A stretch of DNA of 32,074 nucleotides, from NCBI GenBank assembly GCA_049999765.1, contig JBNGIQ010006133.1, forward strand, positions 1 through 32,074, in the 5' to 3' direction. The position numbers and the translations under genes were made by a program. Below the pieces are notes generated by a model. It was not told the DNA's origin. It saw nothing but the letters and a program-made list of their open reading frames with translations, and made no database searches. The stretch is from Phaeoceros laevis (taxonomy: Eukaryota > Anthocerotophyta > Anthocerotopsida > Notothyladales). Within the stretch, counting starts at the first letter, position 1, and each line of letters starts with the position of its first letter. Of the stretch, positions 1 to 9,363 are shown one piece after another.

Positions 1-1118
1 ATGTGTAGACGGAGTCTATATTAGGCGCGAGACTTCGAACACCGCCATCGAGCAAAACGGGTGAAATCCAAGACACGAACTTTTTAAAAAGGTGAAAAAT
101 ACTACATAGATTGGTATTGTATCTTTTTAAAGCGTAAGAAAAAGGGTTTGAGGTACTAAGTATACATAGAGCCTCATCTGCAAAGCTAGATGTAGAAAGG
201 TTTCTCCCTGTCAAGTGCCAGGAGAATCCTGTGAGAAAAACCTTTTCCACCGAGTGAAGTTCTCACCTAGGTGTTCACCACAAGACGACTAGTATTTCAT
301 CAATCATGAAACATGTCAAAGAAAAAACTGCACCACCATAAGACATCTAGTGTTCCATCATCCGAAAAAATGTCAAAGAAAAAACTGCACCGACTGCACT
401 AGATGTAACTTTCACCACAAGATGTCTAATATTTTTCGTAAAAAACGTGTCCAAAAAGGAAAAAAAGTGCATATGCAAAATATATTGTAAAACAAGACGT
501 CTAGTCCTAATTGGAAAGCTCAATTTTGGCAATCTCTCCTGTGTTGAGGGAATTTGAGGCTCGACCGCATAGCTCCCTTTCTATTTCTTTCGTTTTCGCG
601 CCACCAGGGGACCGGCAGTAACCTGGAGCTCTACATGCTCCCAAAAAGATTCACGGATTTTCCTTTGGCCCTTCACTCAATCCTCTCGCCACGCTTCTGT
701 CGGTAGACAACAATCTCCAAACAGTATGTCCTTGCCGTGCCCCTTTGTGGCTGTAAAGGTTACACCCAGCGCTTGGGTGTCCAGCTTACGCCTCCAAACG
801 GTCCAAACATACAATCATGCCGTTTGAACATACACTAAGAAATTCCAGCTAGTCAGAACACTTCGAGCCCGAAGGCTCAGAGATGCATATACCGCCCAAT
901 TCATTCTTAAAACCAAATCAAAGTTCCGTACAACATCAACACAGTTCCACGCAACAAGCACACTAACAAGGGATCACAGCTAAACCTTTTCAAACACAGA
1001 GTGACCGCAAATCAATCCGTAGCCCCCAGCTAGTGGAGGTCTACTAGGAATAGAGGCCTTCCTCGCAGCAGATTGTTTTACGGTAGTATGGTAGGCACCG
1101 GGTGCCACCGGCTATAGT
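1..1118. other. No gene seen; repeat-derived AT-rich DNA
   Basis: I see no supported gene here. The only open frames are short and lack recognisable motifs. The left half holds the degenerate repeat listed separately. The right half, about 540-1118, is unique-looking sequence with no domain match I can recall. The stretch leads into two tandem arrays and an assembly gap. Confidence 0.5.
276..505. repeat. Degenerate tandem repeat around an AAGACGTCTAGT-like core
   Basis: The core (C/T)AAGAC..CTAGT recurs near 281, 339, 419 and 493, at spacings of about 58, 80 and 74 bp. The first two copies share a longer unit that ends in GTCAAAGAAAAAACTGCAC. Copies are diverged and unevenly spaced, so this looks like an old tandem array or the edge of a repetitive element. 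No coding function is visible. Confidence 0.6.
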
Positions 1119-1216
1119 CGGTCCTCCCCGTGGGTAGCCGCGGTCCTCCCCGTGGGTAGCCGCGGTCCTCCCCGTGGGTAGCCGCGGTCCTCCCCGTGGG
1201 TATAGCCGGTCCTCCC
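1119..1216. repeat. 22-bp tandem repeat, about 4.5 copies
   Basis: The unit CGGTCCTCCCCGTGGGTAGC plus CG starts at 1119, 1141, 1163 and 1185, with a partial copy at 1207. The full copies are essentially identical, so the array is young or kept homogeneous. It is GC-rich, unlike the DNA to its left. Confidence 0.95.
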
Positions 1217-1225
1217 TACCTGTAA

Positions 1226-1373
1226 GGCGTGCGCCTTATAGATAGGGAGCGCCTTATAGGTAGGGAGGATAGAAGGGCGTGCGCCTTATAGATAGGGAGC
1301 GCCTTATAGGTAGGAGGATAGAAGGGCGTGCGCCTTATAGATAGGGAGCGCCTTATAGGTAGGAGGATAGAAG
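1226..1373. repeat. 49/50-bp tandem repeat running into an assembly gap
   Basis: Three near-identical units start at 1226, 1276 and 1325. Each contains GCGCCTTATA twice, so there is a shorter internal repeat of about 22 bp. The third unit ends exactly at the first N. The true array is therefore probably longer than shown. Confidence 0.95.
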
Positions 1374-1473
1374 NNNNNNNNNNNNNNNNNNNNNNNNNNN
1401 NNNNNNNNNNNNNNNNNNNNNNNNNNNNNNNNNNNNNNNNNNNNNNNNNNNNNNNNNNNNNNNNNNNNNNNNN
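1374..1473. other. Assembly gap (100 N)
   Basis: A run of exactly 100 N, a common placeholder length for a gap of unknown size. It begins at the end of a tandem array. Open frames drawn across it are not meaningful. Confidence 0.99.
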
Positions 1474-1956
1474 GCATCCTCTCCAGGACGGTAGTGTCCT
1501 CCCCCGGCCCGCTACCCATTCCATAGCTTCAAGCTTTCGAGACAATGTCAGAAAACACTGAGCAGCTCTGGCCTGTTCACTGACTAAGTAGGCTACTGCC
1601 TTGACCGGATAAGCTCCACCCTGGTGACCTGTCCGCATGAGACTACTATACAAGCGACAGGCAATAAGCAGGGCTAGCAAAAACTCTTGAACCCTCGACC
1701 AGCGTTCGAATCTAGCATTGCCTTGACAGAACGGCGGCCTTACCACCGTAACAACTATGGCACCGCGGGGATTTTGTAATATCCCAGTATTGCACTCTGG
1801 TGACTCGCGCAGTGGTGGTAAGAGGCCGGGTCCACAAATGGTGAAAACTTGCAGACCGGGGTCTAAACAGAGGATCCATGCAATTAGAGCTCCATGGAGC
1901 TCCATGATTGTGGTTGCCGGGAAGCTCATCCTCGCGCTCTCTCCTTTCACAGACAT
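1474..1956 (-). other. Unrecognised open frame, about 160 codons, ends at gap
   Basis: The minus strand is open from an ATG at 1956 down to the gap, about 160 codons without a stop. I recognise no domain. The predicted peptide has a hydrophobic stretch (EFLLALLIAC) but no clear signal peptide. It lies just upstream of, and opposite to, the Harbinger ORF1, so it may be non-coding sequence of that element or a captured fragment. Chance openness cannot be excluded. Confidence 0.25.
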
Positions 1957-1999
1957 CGTGCTCGCCCTCTCCTTTGCGACCAGCGTGCGTGCCTAGCTT

Positions 2000-3024
2000 G
2001 TGTGTACAATGTCTTCAAATGGTATGATGATGGAGAAACTCCACTCGAACCTGTGCGGCAATAATTTGGGTCCTGGAGATGATGTGGAGGAGTTATCTGT
2101 GGGCCAATTCAACAAGGTGCTAGCCCAAGTAGCAACTTGGTCCCCCATGCAGACAACGGCTCTTATTGATGTGTGGGCTGACAAATACATTGAACTCAAG
2201 AGAGGTAATTTCAAGATGGTACATTGGGATGAGATTGCCAGAGAGCTTCTGGAGAGTTGTGTGTTCCAAGTTACTGGAACAAAGTGCAAGCAGAAAATTG
2301 AGAACCTGAAGAAGGCGCACAAGAAGGAGCTCGAAAGGAAGTCCAGCACCGGAGCAGGGGGAGCCGTATGGCTTCATTTTAATGCTTTCCATCAAATCCT
2401 AGCAGACAACCCGAAAATTGCAAGTGTTCCAGGTGGTGTGGATCCAGGAGCGAAGGTGCCCTTTTTTGTTCCACAGGGGACACCCGAACAAAGCTTGAGT
2501 GAAGCAGGGAGTGAAGCGGTAAACATTTTCAGTAACTCGGACATCAAACATGAAGAACCTGATGACGTGACTTCCCCACTCAAAGTAAGGGGCTCCAAAT
2601 CAAAGGTAACACTGGACTCCGACCCCAAAGGCCGAGATGCAGCAAAGGGTGGTGCTCCAACAGATGCCACAAGCGGAGTTGCTTCGAAGAAGACAGGTGA
2701 TGGGAAACAAAGCAAACGCAAGCGACTCAGTGATGACATGGGAGTTGATCTTGGGAAAGCTTTGTCTCAGTTTGCTGATTACATGACACAATGGGAAAGA
2801 AAAAGATGGATCAGCATATGGAATTGACCAAGATGAAGTGGGAATTTGATATGAACAGGGATAAAGCGAATGCTAAAGCACAAGCTAAAGCTTCAATACG
2901 CATTGCACAAATTTTTGCAGGAGTTGGGATGAAAAAAAAAGGTAAGAAGGACACTGCGTCTACCTACAAAAAACAGGACACTGCACCGGATAACGCTACA
3001 TCTTCCTCGAGTGAGGAAGACTAG
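2000..3024 (+). pseudogene. PIF/Harbinger ORF1, Myb/SANT-like DNA-binding protein, frameshifted
   Basis: The first frame (2000-2827) opens with MCTMSSNG. Residues about 45-130 form a Myb/SANT-like (trihelix) domain: tryptophans in TWSP, DVWADKY and VHWDEIA, then the basic stretch KCKQKIENLKKAHKKELERK. An acidic/Ser linker and a nuclear-localisation-like KRKR follow (KQSKRKRLSDD). The frame ends early at 2827, but a second frame from 2791 (MELTKMKWEFD, then an Ala/Lys helix and an acidic tail) continues naturally to 3024. One indel near the A-rich run at 2798-2806 therefore splits the gene. In PIF/Harbinger elements this protein binds the transposon ends and helps transposase act in the nucleus. 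The broken transposase lies just downstream, on both strands. A host trihelix factor is the alternative, but the neighbour argues for a transposon. Confidence 0.75.
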
Positions 3025-3518
3025 GCCTCATATGTAGCTATTCAGGTATTACGTCTTACACGCAGGATGTCCAAGTTCTCAATTACTACTGGTCAAGTAC
3101 TATAGAGTGCTCAAATAGTACAGTGCTCAATTACAAGACCGGGTACTCAATAATCTGTCTATGCTCTAAGTCCTGTTCGCGGGCTGCCCATATATGGGCA
3201 TTTTGTATTGTTTGTGCTACATACATGTCTGGCTCTTGGTCATGATAGTGTGCCTAATAGTGTATCGCTTATGATCTTGGCCATACATGGCATTTTTGTA
3301 CTGTTTGCTATGTAGTGCTAATACATATTACGTATCCTATCGTACTGAATGTCACTTTTTATCTCTTGTCGACTACCTAGCTCTCATCAAACAGTCTGTC
3401 CTACGGTGCCGATACTGTTGACACGCATGGCTCATGAATAGTTCACAGGCCATCCACTGCTTCCCGGTTCAGTTTCATGTAAGAGACATCATGCAACCGA
3501 ATACCGTCCCCTCCAGTA
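3025..3518. other. Spacer between Harbinger ORF1 and transposase remnant
   Basis: I see no gene here. It is AT-rich with a loose repeat (ATATGGGCATTTTGTATTGT near 3190; ATACATGGCATTTTTGTACT near 3283), two diverged copies about 95 bp apart. It probably holds the 3' ends of the two convergent transposon genes. Confidence 0.5.
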
Positions 3519-4062
3519 CTAGAATAGAGCTTCCCGCTGCTGCTTTGCTTTCTTGTTTAACCGTCTTTCCGAGCTAGCCTGCAAACGCATATGTGCAGGG
3601 TTAAACGGGTAGCGATCCATTTGTTGTGAGATTGGGCCAGGTTCACCCACCTGTCGACAATAATTGGTCAAGGCACAACAAGCAATGACCGTCATACTAC
3701 AATGCTCTAGTTTGACATTTAAAATTTTCAGCACTCTCCAGCTATTCTTCAATGGAGAGAAGGCATTCTCCACTTTCACACGACCTTTACTCAAATGCCT
3801 ATTAAAGACTTTTTTCTGGTCCTCTACCCCTTTTGAAAGGCTTCATCAAGAATGGCATCAAGGCATATGCACAGTCCCCAAGGAGATATGGTGGAAGATC
3901 AACAGATGTTGCCAAACCTGGGACTCCTTGCACTTTGCGAATTGGACTTTTCAGCAAATCACCTGTAGTTAACTTTCCCAATAGACTGTTGTCCCGCAAT
4001 ATTGTGGCATCATGCTGTCCTCCTGGAGTCCTACATGACACATCAATGAAGTTCTGGTCCAG
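3519..4062 (-). pseudogene. PIF/Harbinger DDE transposase, C-terminal part
   Basis: The minus strand encodes the C-terminal part of a HARBI1-like nuclease. It starts abruptly at LDQNFIDVS (from 4062), then CRTPGGQHDATILRDNSLLG, then LLGDCAYAL with the second catalytic Asp (codon 3874-3876), then GRVKVENAFSPLK with the catalytic Glu (codon 3768-3770). The end reads NSWRVLK...CALTNYC. One indel near 3820-3830 shifts the frame between the Asp and Glu blocks (KRGRG in one frame, EDQKKVFNRHL in the next). The N-terminal part with the first Asp lies at 4189-4984 on the opposite strand, so this copy cannot make active transposase. Confidence 0.85.
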
Positions 4063-4188
4063 GTGTCAGGCCTTACTACGCGGTCGCGTGAAGACAAAAA
4101 AGATTTGGGTGTTCCCATTACCCGGCCTTCCTGATTTCTCTCTCCCCGGGCTCGTGGCCTTCGTGCTCGACTCTTCAGTCGCGCTATT

Positions 4189-4984
4189 GTGACAGCATCT
4201 TCCATCTCCCGAGCGATGGCAAACGCTCAAGCATTTGTAGCAATGTCTTCACTTGTCCAATCCGTAGCGTCGCGTGACGATGACGATGATGACTTGGGGT
4301 TTGAAAATAATTCATGGCTTCCTACATTCTATGTTATCATTGCTGTAATCTTTGCACTCGAGGTTGCAGCAAAGCTTACTCATCCGTCGATTTTGGTGGA
4401 AATTCCCTCGCCAGTACGTACTTTGGCAAAACATTCACATGGGGGATGGCATCACGAGGGCATAGATACTCTTGATATACAGTGGAGGAGAAAGTACAGG
4501 ATGTCTTGGGCATCATTTTGTGGCTTGGTAGACACATGCTCCAGCCTTACATCATCCGTAAGTCTAACCGAGAACCTATTGAGATTCATCATGCTGTAGC
4601 AATTTTATTGCCTAGACGAGAACCTATTGAGATTCATCATGCTGTAGCAATTGTATTGTAGAGACTTGCCAAGGGCTTGTCACCAGATACTGTTGCTGTA
4701 TGTATGGAGTAGGTCCAGCCACGGTCGTCCAGTACACCAAATGGATCATAAAGGTGTTAGCACATCCAGATATGTTGTGCTACAAATTCATATCATGGCC
4801 AACTAGGGAGCGACAACAATATTGCAGTACTGAATTCCAAAAAATCACAGGGCTTCCAAATGTTGTGGGCTGCATTGATGGGTCACACATCAAATTATGG
4901 CAACAACCATCCCCTGAACATACACCCGCTGCGTACTGGTGTAGGCATGATATCCACAGTATTATTTTGCAAGGGGTTGTAGAT
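4189..4984 (+). pseudogene. PIF/Harbinger DDE transposase, N-terminal part, inverted
   Basis: From the ATG at 4189 the plus strand reads MTASSISRAMANAQAF, an Asp run (RDDDDDDLG), then YRMSWASFCGLVDTCSS, typical of the N-terminal helical region of HARBI1-like transposases. The frame breaks inside a 48-bp duplication. It resumes as RLAKGLSPDTVAV after a stop at about 4656, and again from 4700 as MYGVGPATVVQYTKWI. Next comes NVVGCIDGSHIKLWQQP with the first catalytic Asp (codon 4877-4879), then YWCRHDIHSIILQGVVD, where homology stops at 4984. The next expected residues are found on the minus strand starting at 4062. The gene is thus split by an inversion and also carries frameshifts. Confidence 0.83.
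4569..4658. repeat. 48-bp tandem duplication inside the transposase remnant
   Basis: CGAGAACCTATTGAGATTCA and the following 22 bases occur at 4569-4610 and again at 4617-4658, with one mismatch in 42 bp and a period of 48 bp. The period is a multiple of three, so the duplication alone would add 16 codons in frame. It sits where the transposase reading frame also shifts. Confidence 0.95.
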
Positions 4985-5099
4985 GTGCCACCAAAAGAAT
5001 TTCCAAAAATAACCGAGATTGGGGAAAGAATTCTTTTGGGGTACTGGCAACTGCGCTTCTGGTTTTCCGATGTAAAGAGCACTTGAGGCTCGACCTCTT

Positions 5100-5445
5100 C
5101 ATCGACCATGGTCACTAAGGACTTTCACGAGTACCAAACTCCACTTGGCCTCGTCAGGCTGGTACTTGAGGTTGTGAGGTGGAGCGACCTTCGAGCTTTT
5201 CGTAGTCATCAGAACGATTGGCAATCGTGACGGCTTCGTTCAAGGTCTTGCAGTGCCATCGTTATATTTCCCATCGTCCACTCTTTCAAACCATTCTTGA
5301 AGAGTTGCAACTTGATGAATTCACACATGAAATCACCACAGCCATGCCACAAGGTGGTGAACTCTTTATTATTGGCTATGTTCTTTGATGGCTTAAAGCT
5401 CCCAACTTCTCCGTCGCTAAAGAGGCTGCAACTTACCAACTTCAA
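5100..5445 (-). pseudogene. Decayed gag-like fragment of an LTR retrotransposon
   Basis: The minus strand carries KLQLFKNGLKEWTMGNITMA, then, after one frame change, LNEAVTIANRSDDYEKLEGR, then GQVEFGTRES. The order (FxxGLK block, then a short helix of the EAVxxAxxxDD type) resembles the end of a retrotransposon gag domain. Stops and a frameshift interrupt it. No LTR or pol lies nearby. The identification rests on pattern only, so family assignment is tentative. Confidence 0.4.
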
Positions 5446-5796
5446 AACCGAAGTCTTAAAATGCTCGAGTCCCGGCTTCCGAGCTACAAAACCTGACTTG
5501 TTAACCGCAGTTCTTTGAACTGGCCGACCAACAGAGCCACGTCATCAAGCCGAGCCTACGCAAAGGATGACACGTCTGTCATGTTCATAACTACAACCTT
5601 GCCCATATCAATAAAACGCCTTGAGAGAGAACTTCCCTACCTTCTTGACGTCTGTCAAATGGTACAGTCGATGTTCCACATCAACTTGAACCCTCCTTCT
5701 GCCATGGTTAGATACACATCAGTCCATGGTATCGCCTAATCCCTAGCAGTTCCCTCACTTTATTCGAGTGGGCAGGGTTCCATGAGAAATCAAACT
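5446..5796. other. Spacer downstream of the kelch gene
   Basis: I see no supported gene. It follows the kelch stop codon on the minus strand and probably holds its 3' untranslated region. AATAAA does not appear in the expected orientation at a clear position. Repeat DNA begins beyond it. Confidence 0.4.
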
Positions 5797-8700
5797 TTAC
5801 TTGTCTAGAGAGGACACCATGCTTTGGTAATTTTTCAGAAGACTTTCAAATTCTCGCAAGCAAATAACTCTTGCATGGACGTTTGATAGCAGCTCGAGGA
5901 TTGCCTGCAGCCACCTCGACAATGACAATTTTCTTAGCAAAGTCCACCTGATGCCACTCAGGACATTTTCATGGTACATCATCGATTTCAGGGAAATGTA
6001 GGAAACTTTCTCGAGGAGAACTTAGCAACCTCAAAACTCAGGTCTTCGTCTTCCTGAAGACGCTGATGTGATGTACTCACAAGCCTGTCCTGAAGTCGAT
6101 GTGCAGTTAAGGGGATCTGGGTACAGGGTGAAAGCCCCAGTCGCTGTCGGAGCTCATGGATTGGAGCAAGTGCCACGCTGCTCCTCATCTAAAAGGTGAC
6201 AAAGACAAGGTCACACTAGCTGTCATGCAAGAACAAATACATGAACCAAAGTGGTCAGAAAGATCACTGGTGATATCTCTATTGGTTCACTGAGCAGAAG
6301 AAGTGACAGTGTTCTTTCTACCCATGCTGAAAGCACTCTAGCATCCGACTCAAAAGGCTGGAAGTGATCCACTGACCTCAAAGTTGGCAGTCACCAAACC
6401 AGCTTTTCCATCTTCATGAACTTTCTGGCGCCTTGCTGGATCAATGGGTGCAGAAAGTGCCTCTAGGTCGTGCTGGCGAGTCAGCAATGCACGGCTCCCG
6501 ATAGGGTCATCTATGTCAATGCAATGGCCATCCCAGGTAACAATAATATGACTCATCAGCAGTGAGAAAAATAGACTGTCTAACGAGGTTCCGTATTACT
6601 GTGAAGGTGCACATACGTCAAAAGACAAACCAATGTGACGGGAACAAACCTTCTGCTACCAACCACCAGATGTCACCGTGAGTTAACTTCCCGTCAAATC
6701 CTCCAAACAGGAGATAACGACCATGCACCTGTGTCATGGAGTGGTACGCTCGAGGTGGAGGTGGCTCGCCAATCACAGTGAGGCGTTTCCAGTGAACAGA
6801 AGCTACGAGACATGCTTAGACATAGTGAGCGCATGACATCATTTCCCAACAGGACAGCACCACAATGCAGTAAAAGTGGCAACTTCCCTTATCCCAAAAA
6901 AAGTCAGGATTCCCTTGCTAAATGATCACCTGATAGTTGCTCAACCGAAAGATGTTTCAGCCATGTGCAGGTATCAACCAGTATGCGGATAACCTACCTC
7001 TGTCAAGATTGATGACATCGTTAAAATAGATGTCATAGCGGGTTAACCAGCCACCTGTCCCATGTCCACCAAACACAAATAGCTGCAATGCCGACCACCC
7101 GAAATTGCTCATTCACACTATCAAAGTATGCTACAAATCCTAAGATGAGGGCCCACCATTCCGTGTCCTGTGATCTGGTACACCTCTACGGCTGTCATAT
7201 CGTTATGCTTTTACCTGGGAGCCACCAGAGGTGATAGAATGGCCACAACGTGGAGTGGGTGCAGAGCCAGGAAGCCTTAGTTGTGTCCATGCTGCAGGTT
7301 CTCCCTCTGAGAGCCAGCCAAATACAAGAGACAATATATCAGCATTGAGGTACGATGCTTGCAAAAGGGGTTCTCTCAAATGACAAATGTGGCCTTACTG
7401 CAGCTGCATGGCACCAAAACCATATCACCGTCAAAGAGGCTTAACAAAAGAGATCAACATCCTACCACCGTCAAAGAGGCCCTTGAGAGCCCACAAGTCT
7501 CCCATGATTGGACCACCTCCTCCTGAAGTATCAGAACATTTGGCTAGTAACAAGCTTGAGTCTGTTTGTATGAGTCCTTACGTTTCATGTACTATTCAGG
7601 TCACCTCTACTGTACAGGCCCAACAAATACTTCACCTCTGCCGCCAAAGATGAGCATTCGCTTCTCTACCATTATCAGAGAGTGACCACATCGAGGGGGT
7701 GGTGTTGGTCCCGTAACTGACAATTGCCTCCACTCCAGTGAAACTGCAGGTGCAGTGTACAATGTGGCTACTGTTAGAAACTCTATACTTGGGATTTAGT
7801 AGCAGTGTTATAGAATTCGCACGCTACCGACAATGGCCGAGTCAATCCCTGCTTCTGGGCAATCCCCCTAAGCTTTGTTACGGCCTTCCACAGTTCACTA
7901 ATCTGCATCATAAACCCACTGAATGGCACTACAGGCTTGGTAGAATTTCAATGTCCTACTTGTGTCAAGGACAAAGACATCTGAGAGCCACTTTGAACCA
8001 TCCCATCCGCCATATCTGTCAGAACAGAGGAAACAGTCAGCCTAAACATTACCGGGGCCGGGTACTTTGTTGGTTTGCCATGCTGCACAGGCTGTAAGCA
8101 AGAGCTGAAAACCCAATAGCGATTTCCCTGCCCTGTCAGCATGAATTGATGCATTGATATGTTTGGAGTTTCAGAAAAAGATCCATCCTGTTCGCTCTAT
8201 CAACAACGGCTATCATGAGTGCTGACTATATTTAAGGGACCAAGAGAACTGAGTGGCCAGAGAGGCCTCACATGACGAGTTTTCCATCATCATAAGAAGC
8301 TCCTGCTGCAAAATCTCGTGCAGGTGGAAGATCGCCGTATCCCACCAATTGAGACCATTGCCATGTGTCTGCACAAAATATCCCGCNNNNNNNNNNNNNN
8401 NNNNNNNNNNNNNNNNNNNNNNNNNNNNNNNNNNNNNNNNNNNNNNNNNNNNNNNNNNNNNNNNNNNNNNNNNNNNNNNNNNNNNNGGGGGGGGGGGGCA
8501 GTGCGAAGGGCAGCACGCCACACTCACATAGAGAAATTTAATTGAAGGGGATGCCTTTCACTTGTTGCTCTCAGGTTCCAAAACATTCTAGTTTAGAACT
8601 GAACATTGTTGCAACTAATTCAGTACCTCCGGAGCATGATCACCTCTGAACAAGCAGAACAAAACACTAACCTGTGTCCAGCACCCAAAAGTCTCCCAGC

Positions 8701-9310
8701 CTGTCAAATTAACAGAATCCCTGTTAGCAGCCAGCAGTTACTAAGAACACCCTAGAAAGAGTCTGAGTAGATTGACGGCAAAAAAGTATAGGCAGTTGAA
8801 GACTAACTATGTACGACTTGTGGAACAGGGGGATATGCACATGCTGTCATACACACCTTTTCCGACCCGATCTGCCACCAAACACAAACATGTGGCCATG
8901 ACTAGCCACGGCAATATGAAACGCCCTTGGACCTGGACCCACCACATCCGAGCCGCCGACGGTGCTAGTGGGCTTGAACCAAATTTGAGTGTCTTGTAGA
9001 TCGACAAAGGACGCAAATCAGTTGAACGCCATGTTAAGACTAGGCCTCTAGATCTCTGCTTCAAGCGGGATACCAATATCCAGAACGGCGAGGTCTTGCA
9101 AAAACGTTTTGTCCACCAATCCACCAAAGACCACCACAAGGGTGCCGCCCACCCGAACGCTAGAGTGACCACTGAGGTTTTCAAGCAACGTCAAGAGGTT
9201 GAACAATAAAATAGAGGCCAAGACAGCAAGCACTTAATTTAGGACCTTGACCTGCGAGGAGAGGGAGGGGTCCCTCGGTAGTCCCCACTATCCGCCTGCA
9301 CCCAACGCAT
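5797..9310 (-). CDS. Kelch-repeat (galactose oxidase-like) protein, 13+ exons
   Basis: Kelch proteins fold into a beta-propeller that binds partner proteins; this one resembles the plant single-copy kelch family that I recall as At1g51540-like. I spliced these exons, all GT-AG with matching phases: 9252-9310, 9074-9171, 8857-8992, 8672-8700, 8272-8368, 7960-8015, 7636-7743, 7469-7522, 7215-7306, 6998-7082, 6650-6802, 6377-6510, and a thirteenth from 6188 to about 6030. The start is [20 protein letters not shown]. Six blades show the GG motif: [52 protein letters not shown] and LLFGGFDGK. The protein is about 403 aa to residue RLQDRL. The last part (FEVAK..., then [14 protein letters not shown] to stop 5797) needs one or two frame changes, so the C-terminus is damaged, mis-sequenced or oddly spliced. 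The 100-N gap lies in the intron between exons 4 and 5. The gene is head-to-head with nCBP. Confidence 0.9.
7427..7480. repeat. 14-bp direct repeat duplicating a kelch exon end and splice donor
   Basis: ACCGTCAAAGAGGC occurs at 7427-7440 and 7467-7480. On the minus strand this is the end of kelch exon 8 with its donor (GCCTCTTTGACG|GT), so there are two similar donors 40 bp apart. Using the upstream donor (exon end 7469) keeps the frame. Using the second would add 40 nt and shift it. Confidence 0.8.
8387..8486. other. Assembly gap (100 N) in kelch intron 4, followed by G12
   Basis: Exactly 100 N, then a run of twelve G (8487-8498). The gap falls between kelch exon 4 (8672-8700) and exon 5 (8272-8368), so it removes no coding sequence. 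The poly-G run probably stopped the assembly. Confidence 0.98.
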
Positions 9311-9363
9311 AGCTTGACAAACTGCTAGAGCAGCGCACGGCGCTAAGCTAAATACTAAAGCTT
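9311..9363. promoter_or_regulatory. 53-bp divergent start region between kelch gene and nCBP
   Basis: Only 53 bp separate the kelch ATG (9310, minus) from the nCBP ATG (9364, plus). Both starts fit the families and open spliced frames without interruption. Transcription start sites must therefore lie in or beyond this segment, with 5' leaders overlapping the opposite gene or one start being further downstream than assigned. I see no TATA box in it. The segment contains AGCTTGAC and TAAAGCTT, which form a partial inverted repeat around AGCTT. Confidence 0.6.

Noticed and set aside
1119-1373. CRISPR-like array
   Set aside because: The units are head-to-tail without unique spacers, and this is a plant nuclear context; a minisatellite.
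1216-1519. Open frames across the tandem repeats and the first gap
   Set aside because: The Tyr/Lys-Ala-Leu-Pro-Ile repeats are translations of the minisatellite; frames continue only because of N.
2791-2827. Programmed -1 frameshift in Harbinger ORF1
   Set aside because: No canonical slippery heptamer or following structure is evident; a simple indel in an A-rich run is likelier.
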